Origin: Alphaproteobacteria bacterium
GTDB lineage: Bacteria; Pseudomonadota; Alphaproteobacteria; Sphingomonadales; JAKSBY01
Length of the DNA stretch: 64,000 bases
Direction: 5' to 3'
Assembly: GCA_021774625.1 (NCBI GenBank)
Contig: JAJFIV010000015.1
Span: forward strand, 1 to 64,000
Shown here piece by piece: positions 54,036 through 62,806 of the stretch (the stretch's first letter is position 1; each line of letters opens with the position of its first letter). The notes beneath the pieces were generated by a model. That model did no database searches. It saw only the letters and a program-made list of their open reading frames with translations, and was not told the origin of the DNA. Position numbers and translations under genes: made by a program.

Positions 54036-55658
54036 TTAAACCAACGAGCCTCTAAACACTTCCACAGCCAAGATGGCGGCATAACTCACGATTAGTCCAA
54101 AAAAGGTAAATGTGAAAATGCCAACCCGGATCATTCGCTGACGCCGGTCCTGATCGGACACGACGGCGGAAATCGAACCAAGAACCGGAAGTGCGTATTG
54201 ATCCCGCAGGCTCTGTACCGTGATATAAGTCGGCTTAAGCTGACTTAAAATGAGGGCAAGCACGGTGCCCGCGCCCAAGCCCGCCAGTAAAACAGCCGTT
54301 ATCAGAAGCGGACGGTTCGGATTAGACGGCACCAAAGGATCGGAAGGTGGATCAATAACCTGGAATTGAACACTGTCGCCCTTGGTGTCCAGATCCTGTG
54401 AAAAACGCGCCGATTCCCGGCGTTCCAGCAACTCCTGATAATTCCGCTTGATCACGTCGTAATCACGGTTCAGGCGAGTCATTTCCGCTTCAATCAGAGG
54501 GATGGTCTTCGCCTTGTCCTCAAGTTCCTTCATGGCCAGCTGCTGCTGCGCCCGCCGGCCGTTGAGGCTGGCGAGGTTTGTTTCGGCCTCGACCAGCCTG
54601 ATTTTAACCTGCTCGTAAACCGGATTGGGCGCCCTGTTGCCGGCGGGGATAATAGTTGGATTCTGGTCGGCCAGTTCCATCTGTTCAACATAGGCCTGCT
54701 GTTCCTGCACCAGTTGTTCCCGCAGGGCGTCAATCTGCCGTTGGGTGATGACGACATCCGGATGCTGATCGGTATAGCCGCGTGTTTTCAGCAGATCCAT
54801 TTGCTGTTCAAGCGCCCCGATCCGCTGTGGCAGAACCGAAGAAAATTGGCCGCCGCCGCTGCCAAAGGCCGGGCCGAACTGGCCGGATGACATCACAAAC
54901 GGCGGCACTTCTTCCAATTGCCGCTTGTATTCGTCACGGACCAGCGTCGCTTCCTGCAATTTTGCATCTGTTTCATTGTGTTCCCGGCGCAGATTCTGGA
55001 CACGCTGGAAATAATTGCTCTCACCGGGCATCAAGCCCATATTCCGGCGTTCAAATTCTGCCTTGCGGCGCTCGGCCTCATCAAGCTGACGTTCAAAATG
55101 CGCAATCTGGTCGTCGATAAAACGTCTTGCCCCGGCAAGGTCCTGGCGGTTTTGACCCAGATTGCCTTCGACGAAAATAGTCAGGAGATTTTGCACCACC
55201 CGTTTGGCAAGGGCCGCATTTTCCTTGTCGCTCAAATTCGGGTTGCCGGATTCATATTCCAGCCAGAAAAGATTGATTCCCTGGTTGCGGATTATTATCG
55301 ATTTTTCCAGCTGTTTGATCAGATCTTCCATCTCCCCGCCACCGTCGCCGATGAGCAAATCCATATCGGTTCGCCGGACAACCGTTTCCAGGTTCGGCCG
55401 GCTGACCAGCGTGTGGCGCATTAAATCCACCTGCTGCATGAGATCCACATCAACAGCCAATCCCCGCATTAAAGGACGCAGAGTGGTCTCGGTATCAACA
55501 TAAATGCGGGTAGAAGAGGAATAGCTATCGGGAATTCTGGCAACAATACCCCAGCCGACCAGGCAAACAAGATAGGCGGTACCAACGACATACCATCGTT
55601 TGCGCCACACGCCGTACCCGATGGCCAGCATTTGTTGATAGAGCTCATTCATGCCCAA
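54036..55658 (-). CDS. XrtA-system polysaccharide chain-length determinant (Wzz/GNVR type)
   Basis: A 540-residue inner-membrane protein with one TM near residues 20-40 (WYVVGTAYLVCLVGWGIVA) and a second near the C-terminus (GIFTFTFFGLIVSYAAILAV). The Wzz region is YSSSTRIYVDTETTLRPLMRGLAVD; a long coiled coil (about 180-400) follows and a GNVR-like part includes RNYQELLERRESARFSQDLDTKGDSVQFQVIDPP. It controls polymer length with the kinase. It starts the main EPS operon after a 233-bp gap from the export lipoprotein. Confidence 0.9.
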   Translation of the reverse strand: MGMNELYQQMLAIGYGVWRKRWYVVGTAYLVCLVGWGIVARIPDSYSSSTRIYVDTETTLRPLMRGLAVDVDLMQQVDLMRHTLVSRPNLETVVRRTDMDLLIGDGGGEMEDLIKQLEKSIIIRNQGINLFWLEYESGNPNLSDKENAALAKRVVQNLLTIFVEGNLGQNRQDLAGARRFIDDQIAHFERQLDEAERRKAEFERRNMGLMPGESNYFQRVQNLRREHNETDAKLQEATLVRDEYKRQLEEVPPFVMSSGQFGPAFGSGGGQFSSVLPQRIGALEQQMDLLKTRGYTDQHPDVVITQRQIDALREQLVQEQQAYVEQMELADQNPTIIPAGNRAPNPVYEQVKIRLVEAETNLASLNGRRAQQQLAMKELEDKAKTIPLIEAEMTRLNRDYDVIKRNYQELLERRESARFSQDLDTKGDSVQFQVIDPPSDPLVPSNPNRPLLITAVLLAGLGAGTVLALILSQLKPTYITVQSLRDQYALPVLGSISAVVSDQDRRQRMIRVGIFTFTFFGLIVSYAAILAVEVFRGSLV

Positions 55659-55891
55659 TTCTCCAGGCCTTTGCGCAAGGGTTCCCGTCGATCCCCGCGG
55701 CCGTCCAAAAACACAGCGGCCAACCTTTAGGAATCATATACCCGACAATGGTTAATCTTTTTATTTACAAGCACCATTTATTTCACCCTTCACCGCAATG
55801 ATTTAAATCAATGGAGGAAACGGCTCTCCATATCTCAGTGAGAATCACGACCAAAAAAAGGCCCTCTCCGCCGAAGTTGGTGAAACGGGAT

Positions 55892-56590
55892 TTAAAAAAT
55901 GCTTTCAGGAATAATCAGCACATCACCCGGCATAATAGCCACATTGGCGCTGATATCGCCATCCTGCAGCAAGGAAGCTATCCTTACATTATATTCCCGC
56001 TGGCGGCCATCTTCGAAACGAATCAGCGAAGCCCGGTTACCGGCGGCAAATTCCCCGAGACCGCCGACTGAAATCATTACATCCAGCAAGGTCATATTGG
56101 CGCGAAAAGGGATCGCCTGCGGATTGGCGGCCTGCCCGACAACCCGGACCTGTTGGGCAAAGGGGCCCTGAAAGCCGGAGACAATAACCGTCACAATCGG
56201 GTTTTGGATATAGACCGCAAGCTTTTCCTCAATATCCCGCGAAAGATCTGTCGGCGTTTTTCCGGTTGCCGGCAGATCGTCGATCAACGGCACGGAAATC
56301 CGTCCGTCGGGACGCACCGTTACGTTTGTGGAAAGCTCCGGGTTGCGCCATACAAAAATATTAAGGCCGTCAAGCGGACCAATAATATAGTTTGGCCCCG
56401 GCCCTTCATTCGCCGAAACGAATTGTGCAGAAGGCAGCCTGCCGTCCGGTGCGGACCCGCAGGAAGCAACAAAAATTGCGGACAATGCCACCATGACCGC
56501 TTTCATATAAAATTGAGACAATAACCTGTTCACGACCGATTTCCTCTCCATTAGATGCATACTCGCATTTCCCGGCATGCCAAATCGCAT
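55892..56590 (-). CDS. EPS export lipoprotein (Wza-like, XrtA system)
   Basis: A Wza-type outer-membrane export protein of up to 232 residues. It has a lipobox (AIFVASCGS) with the lipidated Cys, the poly-export domain (YIIGPLDGLNIFVWRNPELSTNVTVRPDGRISVPLIDDL) and a SLBB domain (RVVGQAANPQAIPF). Start is uncertain: ATG 56590 has AGGGA ahead but makes a long N-region; a GTG at 56533 with GAGAGG is an alternative. It is the first gene of the EPS export operon and is followed by the chain-length gene after 233 bp. Confidence 0.88.
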   Translation of the reverse strand: MRFGMPGNASMHLMERKSVVNRLLSQFYMKAVMVALSAIFVASCGSAPDGRLPSAQFVSANEGPGPNYIIGPLDGLNIFVWRNPELSTNVTVRPDGRISVPLIDDLPATGKTPTDLSRDIEEKLAVYIQNPIVTVIVSGFQGPFAQQVRVVGQAANPQAIPFRANMTLLDVMISVGGLGEFAAGNRASLIRFEDGRQREYNVRIASLLQDGDISANVAIMPGDVLIIPESIF

Positions 56591-56805
56591 GTTTTCCCTA
56601 CTCTAACCTTAACAAACTACCCGAAAACAAACACCCGAAAAAATATATTATCAGAAAAAAAGCCATTATTATCCCTCGCCCCTTTTCTCCTGCAAAATTG
56701 TTAACCATTATTGTTAACTAAACCATTGAGTATTAATAAGAAATTACCTTTTTTATTTGTTCTTTGTCAATCTTTTTCATAAATATTGACCGAACTATGC
56801 TTAAC

Positions 56806-58665
56806 TCAAATGGTTAACATTCTTTCCTTCAGCCACATTTCAAGCATTGCTATATCCCATGCGCCGCCTTCAAATCCCTCTCCATTTCCCGGTTGGCAGG
56901 ACCGTTCCATGCGTTCGATAAAATCTTCCCGGCAAACACCCCGGCGCTTAAAATCAGACAATTGATCAAGAACGGCCTCGCGCAATTTTGGTTCCGTCTT
57001 GACCCAAACAACGAACGGCAGGCCGAATCCATGTTTTTTCTTCGCGATAACTTCATCCGGTAAAAATCCGGTCATGGCCTGTTTAAAAAAATATCTCAAT
57101 TTCCCATCCGCCAAAAGAATGTCGGGAGGAATGCCGGCGGAAAACTCCGCCAATTCATCATCCAGCATCGGGTAACGGACCCGGGCGCCGGCCAGTTCGC
57201 ACATCCGGCTGACCTTGCGAATATCATTGTCGGCCAGAGTGATCTGCAGATCAAGCCCCATCATGGCCTGCACCATATGAGCCGGGCCGTGGCGTTCATA
57301 CATATCGGTTGCCAGTTTCACCGGCTCCCGCGGGTTGATATGCGCCAGATAATCCGGCTTAAAAACCTGATCCAGAGTCAATCCGGAAAAATGCGAATAG
57401 GAATAAAGACGTTCCGGCACCGCCATATAATAGCGTTTCATCAGCCGCCGGGCTTTGCCAAATACCGGGATATTCTCGAATATTTCGAATCGCAGCACAG
57501 GATCGAGCAGGATTTTTCTGAGCGGTGACGGAATCCGGCCATAGGATTCAAATCGCTGCATTTCCACATAACGTTCGTTACCGGCAAATAATTCATCGCC
57601 GCCATCCCCCGCCATCATGGTTTCCACACCCTTTTCGCGGGCAAGTTTTGCGCAATAATAGGCGGGGATGGCCGAAGTGTTGCCATAGGGTTCGTCATAA
57701 ATACGGGCAATGTCCGACATGACTTTCAGAATATCATCCGGCGTTACGTGATACTCATGGTGTTCGGTCCCGAAGCGGCTGGCGGCAATCCGTGCATAAC
57801 TGCTTTCATCATAGCGGGGATCATCAAAGGCTATGGTGAAGGTCTTCGTCCCGCCGTGCGCCTTTGCAAGAAAACCCGCCACAGTGGAGCTATCCAGACC
57901 GCCGCTTAAAAAAGCGCCCGTCGTGTCTGGCGAAAGATCATCCGTCGCCCGTTTCATGACGGTCTCAAACATGGCATGCAGTTTTTCAGACCATTGTTGC
58001 GCACTCTCCTCACTCGCCGCCGCATAGGGCATGCGCCAGTAAAGCCGCGGCGACGTGTTTCCGTTTCGCACATCAAGACATTCACCGGCCCGTAATTTTG
58101 TCTGTTCCGCATAGATCGTGGTCGGCGCGGGAACGAGGAAATAATAAAGATAATTGAAGATAGCCTGAGGCGGCACTGTCGCCGTCATTCCCGGATAGGC
58201 CCGGATCGCATCGGTTTTGCTGGCAAACAGCAGTGTACCGTCGGGTGCCTTGCCCCAGCACAGCGGCTCAATCCCCAGCCGATCGATGGCCAGAAGAGCG
58301 GTCCCGCTATTTTTATGTGCCACGATAAGAGAAAACGACCCCCTTACATGATCAAGAATCGCATCGCCATGACGCCGGTATCCTTCCAGCAACGCCGCAG
58401 CATCGCCCTTGTCCCCCGCCAGGGATTTTAACGCCCCATCGCTCCAGCGGGGATTGCCGGCAAAGGCGGCAACAAGTCCATTGGCTGCGGCAAGCCCCGC
58501 CTTTTCCATGCCGGCGCCGGCATAGATGCCCAGACAGCCGGAAACATGGTGCTGCGCGCCGGGATTTTCCGCCCCCATCGCCCGCGCCATTGCTTCAAGC
58601 GCTGCGCTGTCGGCGGGCCCTTCCGATCTGATGAAGCCGCATAGGCCTGTTGCCAGAATGGCCAC
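56806..58665 (-). CDS. Second XrtA-system asparagine synthase-like protein, lacking Cys2
   Basis: A 619-residue protein of asparagine-synthase type. The PP-loop is FLSGGLDSSTVAGFLAK and AGDGGDELFAGNERYVEM follows. The N-terminal glutaminase-like domain starts MAILATGLCGFI; residue 2 is Ala, not the Cys that carries out glutamine hydrolysis, so it should use ammonia or another amine, or be a ligase only. It is the last gene of a three-gene minus operon; it abuts the decarboxylase gene by one base. Probably amidates a polymer precursor. Confidence 0.8.
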   Translation of the reverse strand: MAILATGLCGFIRSEGPADSAALEAMARAMGAENPGAQHHVSGCLGIYAGAGMEKAGLAAANGLVAAFAGNPRWSDGALKSLAGDKGDAAALLEGYRRHGDAILDHVRGSFSLIVAHKNSGTALLAIDRLGIEPLCWGKAPDGTLLFASKTDAIRAYPGMTATVPPQAIFNYLYYFLVPAPTTIYAEQTKLRAGECLDVRNGNTSPRLYWRMPYAAASEESAQQWSEKLHAMFETVMKRATDDLSPDTTGAFLSGGLDSSTVAGFLAKAHGGTKTFTIAFDDPRYDESSYARIAASRFGTEHHEYHVTPDDILKVMSDIARIYDEPYGNTSAIPAYYCAKLAREKGVETMMAGDGGDELFAGNERYVEMQRFESYGRIPSPLRKILLDPVLRFEIFENIPVFGKARRLMKRYYMAVPERLYSYSHFSGLTLDQVFKPDYLAHINPREPVKLATDMYERHGPAHMVQAMMGLDLQITLADNDIRKVSRMCELAGARVRYPMLDDELAEFSAGIPPDILLADGKLRYFFKQAMTGFLPDEVIAKKKHGFGLPFVVWVKTEPKLREAVLDQLSDFKRRGVCREDFIERMERSCQPGNGEGFEGGAWDIAMLEMWLKERMLTI

Positions 58666-59903
58666 TAAACCAGCACCTCCAGAGGCTTGGGATGACCGAG
58701 AAAATTTATCGGACTGGCGCTCAGGCCATAGGCGCCCGATTGAAACAGCGCAACCAGATCGCCCACTTCGCCTTCGGGTAAAGCCATTTTATCACCAAGG
58801 CGATCCAGCGGCGTACAGAGGCAGCCGACAATGTCCGCCTCTTCCTTCCCGGCCCCGTCGGCTTTGCTGGCAATCAGTACCGGGTAGTTTTTACGCAGAA
58901 CCTGCCCGAAATTGCCCGAGGCCGCCAGTTGATGATGCAGCCCGCCGTCGGTCACCAGAAAAACCCGGCCGCGGGATATTTTGCGGTCGACAATGCGGGT
59001 TATGTAAAGACCCGCCGGGCCAACCAGAAACCGCCCCAGTTCCATCACCAGCTCCACCGCGCCGAGACCCTTTTTCGCCCGCGGCATCAGGCTGTTAAGC
59101 CCCTCCCCCACCTGCATCAGATTGAGCGGTTTTTCACCGGGAAAATAAGGGATGCCCAGGCCGCCGCCGATATTCACCATGCGCGGCGACCGGGGCGCGG
59201 CGCCCGCCAGCCGGATGGCCAGATCGATGGTTTTTTCCTGGGCCTCGAACAGCGCTTCCTCACGCAAATTCTGTGAACCGGCAAAAATATGAAAGCCGTA
59301 AAAATCAAGGTCAAGTTCAGCGAGCCGCTTCAGCATGTCCGGCACCTTTTCCGCATCGGTCCCAAACTGCTTCGGCCCGCCGCCCATCTTCATGCCCGAT
59401 GTTTTCAGCTCGAAATCCGGATTGACGCGGATGGCGACTTTCGGCGTCACGCCCTGTATCCCGGCGATCCCGGCGATCCGCTCCATCTCGCCGGGACTTT
59501 CCATATTGATGACAATGTCCGCCGCAATCGCCCGCGCCAGTTCCGCATCCGTCTTTCCCGGTCCGGCGAAGCTGATATCCCTGGGGTCAATGCCGGTATC
59601 CAGCGCCGTCATCATTTCTCCTGCGGACGCAACATCCAAGCCATCGACCAACCCCGCCATATGGGTCACCACCGCCGGCATGGGATTGGCTTTCATAGCG
59701 TAATGGAGGCTGATCCCCTCCGGCAGCGCCGCTCTGAGTTTCGCGACCCGGTCCGTCATGATCCCCCGGTCATAGGCGAAGAAAGGAGTGGAGCCCACTC
59801 TCTCGGCCAGCCTGGTGACGGCAATCCCACCGATTGTCAGGCAATGATCGGCAATCGGAAAGCCCTCTATGGGGGCGTGAACCGGTTTTTCGGCTACAGT
59901 CAT
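58665..59903 (-). CDS. PLP-dependent decarboxylase, exosortase A system-associated
   Basis: The 412-residue protein has the fold-type III (alanine-racemase-like) decarboxylase pattern. The PLP Lys71 is in SLHYAMKANPMP, and GGGLGIPYFPGE and CLCTPLDRLGDK follow. It is similar to diaminopimelate/ornithine-type decarboxylases and always sits with the exosortase-associated acyl-CoA ligase. It overlaps the ligase gene by 4 bp and the amidotransferase by 1 bp. It probably makes an amine or acyl donor for the EPS. Confidence 0.9.
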   Translation of the reverse strand: MTVAEKPVHAPIEGFPIADHCLTIGGIAVTRLAERVGSTPFFAYDRGIMTDRVAKLRAALPEGISLHYAMKANPMPAVVTHMAGLVDGLDVASAGEMMTALDTGIDPRDISFAGPGKTDAELARAIAADIVINMESPGEMERIAGIAGIQGVTPKVAIRVNPDFELKTSGMKMGGGPKQFGTDAEKVPDMLKRLAELDLDFYGFHIFAGSQNLREEALFEAQEKTIDLAIRLAGAAPRSPRMVNIGGGLGIPYFPGEKPLNLMQVGEGLNSLMPRAKKGLGAVELVMELGRFLVGPAGLYITRIVDRKISRGRVFLVTDGGLHHQLAASGNFGQVLRKNYPVLIASKADGAGKEEADIVGCLCTPLDRLGDKMALPEGEVGDLVALFQSGAYGLSASPINFLGHPKPLEVLV

Positions 59904-61495
59904 CTTCCCTGCTCCTCGCCATAGGGATCGCCGATTTCCGCCGCGATGGCCTTGCGGTCAATTTTACCATTGGGATTGCGCGGCAGGCTGTCCCATACGA
60001 TTATCTGCTTTGGCACCATATAACTTGGCAGGTCCCTGCGGCAATGGGCAATGACCGCTTCCGCATCCAGCAACTTGCCATCCTTGCCGGTCGCAACAAT
60101 CACTATGGCCTGACCGAGCGCTGAATGTTCGACGCCGATGGCCGCTGCCTCGCCAACCAGGCCGGAAGCATAGACACTTTCCTCCACTTCCGTCGGACTG
60201 ACCCGGAAACCGGAGGTCTTGATCATTTCATCGCGCCGCCCGACAAAATAGATATAGCCGTCTTTATCCTTTTTCACCGTATCGCCGGACCAGACCGCCA
60301 TTTCGGGGATCGGCAGCGACGGGTCCCGGCCGGGGGCCGGTTTATAGCGTTCCGCGGTGCGTTCAGGATCATTCCAGTATCCCATGCCGACCAGCGCGCC
60401 GCGGTGAACCAGTTCACCCGGCTCATCCGGATCGCACAATGTGCCGTCCGGCCGGACCACGAGAATCTCCGCATTGGGGATGGCTTTGCCGATGGAGTTG
60501 GGCCGGGAATCAATTTCATCCGGCGGCAGATAGGTGGAGCGAAAGGCTTCCGTTAACCCGTACATCAGGAAAATCTCGCTTTTCGGCAGGACTTCCCGCA
60601 GCCGCATAACCAGCGGATGCGGCATCCGGCCGCCGGTGGAAGTGATATAGCGGATGGTCTCCGCAGCTTCCTTCGGCCAGTCAAGTTCCGCCAGCTGAAT
60701 CCACAGGGGCGGCACACAGGCCAGCCCTGTGATGTCATGTTTGACCACTTCGCGGAGGATATCCCGCGGCAGCAGATAATTCATCAACCGGACGGAAGCA
60801 CCGCTATGGAATGCTGTCGTCAGCTGGCTGAAACCATAATCGAAACTGAGCGGCAGAACCGCCAGCAAGCGGTCATCCGGCGTGTTGTTCAGATAACCGG
60901 CGACACTTTTGGCGCCCGCCATCATATTGCGGTGAGACAGGACGACGCCCTTGGGCATGCCCGTCGAACCGGAAGTATACAGGATCGCCGCCATATCGTC
61001 GTCAATGGTGCGGTGAAAGCTTTTGCCTGATGTCTCGCCCTGCGCAATCAGATCGTGCCAGCGCAGGATAGCCTGCGGGATATCGACTTCTGTTTCCCGG
61101 TCGCCGACCAGGATAACCGTCTGCAAATCCTTGCAATCCGCCATAACGGCCTTGAGCACTGACAACCGGTCAGGGCTGGTCACCAGAATGCGGACATTGC
61201 AATTTTGCAGGATATAACCGACATGGCGTTCCTTGAGCGCCGGATTGACCGGTACGTAAACCCCGCCCGCACGGGAAGCCCCGAAGATTGCGGCGATGGT
61301 CTCGATCTGTTTCGGCAGATAAACCGCCACCCGGTCACGGGCGCCAAGACCGGTCTCCACCAACCCTCTGGCGGTCTCGGTGACCAGATGGTCCAGTTTC
61401 CCATAGCTCAGCGTCTCGTTGCGGAAGGAAAGCGCCGGAGCCTGCGCATCGCGCTTTGCGCTAACGGTAATCAATTCTGGGATTAACTGCGACAT
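59900..61495 (-). CDS. AMP-forming acyl-CoA ligase, exosortase A system-associated
   Basis: A 531-residue adenylate-forming enzyme. The P-loop is AAILYTSGSTGMPKGVVLSHRN, then LMYGLTEAFRSTYLPP, and the catalytic Lys in NPNGKIDRKAIA at the C-terminus. It has an acyl-CoA synthetase length of about 530. The family is defined by association with exosortase A loci; it may load a carrier for an EPS substituent. It heads the three-gene operon with 4-bp overlaps. Confidence 0.9.
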   Translation of the reverse strand: MSQLIPELITVSAKRDAQAPALSFRNETLSYGKLDHLVTETARGLVETGLGARDRVAVYLPKQIETIAAIFGASRAGGVYVPVNPALKERHVGYILQNCNVRILVTSPDRLSVLKAVMADCKDLQTVILVGDRETEVDIPQAILRWHDLIAQGETSGKSFHRTIDDDMAAILYTSGSTGMPKGVVLSHRNMMAGAKSVAGYLNNTPDDRLLAVLPLSFDYGFSQLTTAFHSGASVRLMNYLLPRDILREVVKHDITGLACVPPLWIQLAELDWPKEAAETIRYITSTGGRMPHPLVMRLREVLPKSEIFLMYGLTEAFRSTYLPPDEIDSRPNSIGKAIPNAEILVVRPDGTLCDPDEPGELVHRGALVGMGYWNDPERTAERYKPAPGRDPSLPIPEMAVWSGDTVKKDKDGYIYFVGRRDEMIKTSGFRVSPTEVEESVYASGLVGEAAAIGVEHSALGQAIVIVATGKDGKLLDAEAVIAHCRRDLPSYMVPKQIIVWDSLPRNPNGKIDRKAIAAEIGDPYGEEQGR

Positions 61496-61713
61496 GAGGA
61501 TGCCATATCACTCCGTAGGATTTGCCTGCAAGCGGGAAAGTTTTTGCCCCCGGGCTTAAAACATCAGAACCGGAAAATAGTTCGGTCAAGTTAAGAAATT
61601 GAGAATTGATTTCTGAAATAATCCTGGAGACTGATGCAGGGGGGCGGCTCATAATCCTTACCGGCCGCCTGAAACTCTGGAACCTTTGGATATAATCGCA
61701 TAGATTTCCCGGC

Positions 61714-62802
61714 ATGACCTTCGGCCTCATCATATATGCTTCCGTTACAGAGCTTCCGCAACCTTTCCTGGGCCTGATGGAGCAGGCGGCGGCCGATTTG
61801 TTTAACAGTCCGGACTGGTTTCATCTGATCGAAAGGGAGATCGCCGGGCCGGACGATCAATTACGCTATTATGCGGTTTCCGATCCTCAAGATGGCAGGG
61901 CGCTGGCGCTGCTGCCCATGGTTGTCTGGGCGGACAGAGGCGGGAAAACACTTTCCAGCCTGTCTAACTTTTACAGCCTTTCCTACTCACCGGTCTTCCT
62001 TCTTACACTTACACGCCGCAATGAGATCCTGCGATTTCTTGCGAAAGAGCTTTTGAAGGAGCGGCCGAAATGGCGCAACATTGATTTTAAAATGCTTGAT
62101 TCAAAACGGCCGCTGTTTCGGGAAATGATTGATGCTTTCTCGGACGCGGGTGGTCTTTGCGCGCCCTATTTCCAATTTGACAATTGGTTCTGCCATTTGA
62201 ATGATGCGAGCGCGGAAGAATATTTCGCTTCGCGTCCACGACGGCTGATCAACACCATCAACAGAAAAATAAAGGCGCTGGGGAAAAAAAACAGCTGGTC
62301 CATTGACCTTTATACCGATGAGCAAAATATCGAGGCGGGTATGGCGGCCTATCTCCAGGTCTATGATAAAAGCTGGAAACCGGCGGAAGGCTATCCGTTC
62401 TTCATACCGGCGCTGATGCGGATGACGGTTGCAAAGGGCATGCTGCGGCTGGCTGTTCTTTCTATTGACGGTCAGCCCGCCGCCGCCCAGTTCTGGCTGG
62501 TTCACAAGGGCACCGCCGTGATTTACAAACTGGCCCATGACGAGAAATTCAAAACATTCTCGGTGGGCTCCATCCTGACCAAATTTTTAATGCGCCGGGT
62601 AATCGATCAGGACCATGTCACGCTGATCGATTACGGTGTCGGCAGCGAAGCCTATAAACAGGACTGGATGACCGAACGGAAGGAACGCTGGGGACTGACC
62701 GTTTATAATCCATCAAGCTTCGGCGGGTTGGCGCGGGCGGCCATTCACTTCAGCGCCATGTTTCATAAACGCTTTCGGACAGAAAATTATAAGAAAGGTT
62801 GA
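61714..62802 (+). CDS. GNAT/FemAB-like acyltransferase
   Basis: A 362-residue protein with the BioF2-like acetyltransferase fold: LFNSPDWFHLIEREIAG at the start, YLQVYDKSWKPAEGYPFF in the middle, and ALHKGTAVIYKLAHDEKF-like AAQFWLVHKGTAVIYKLAHDE at the acceptor end. It is an accessory enzyme of the EPS locus, followed by a DegT aminotransferase 4 bp after its stop. The start may be ATG 61714 or a later codon. Confidence 0.75.
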   Translation: MTFGLIIYASVTELPQPFLGLMEQAAADLFNSPDWFHLIEREIAGPDDQLRYYAVSDPQDGRALALLPMVVWADRGGKTLSSLSNFYSLSYSPVFLLTLTRRNEILRFLAKELLKERPKWRNIDFKMLDSKRPLFREMIDAFSDAGGLCAPYFQFDNWFCHLNDASAEEYFASRPRRLINTINRKIKALGKKNSWSIDLYTDEQNIEAGMAAYLQVYDKSWKPAEGYPFFIPALMRMTVAKGMLRLAVLSIDGQPAAAQFWLVHKGTAVIYKLAHDEKFKTFSVGSILTKFLMRRVIDQDHVTLIDYGVGSEAYKQDWMTERKERWGLTVYNPSSFGGLARAAIHFSAMFHKRFRTENYKKG

Positions 62803-62806
62803 ATAG

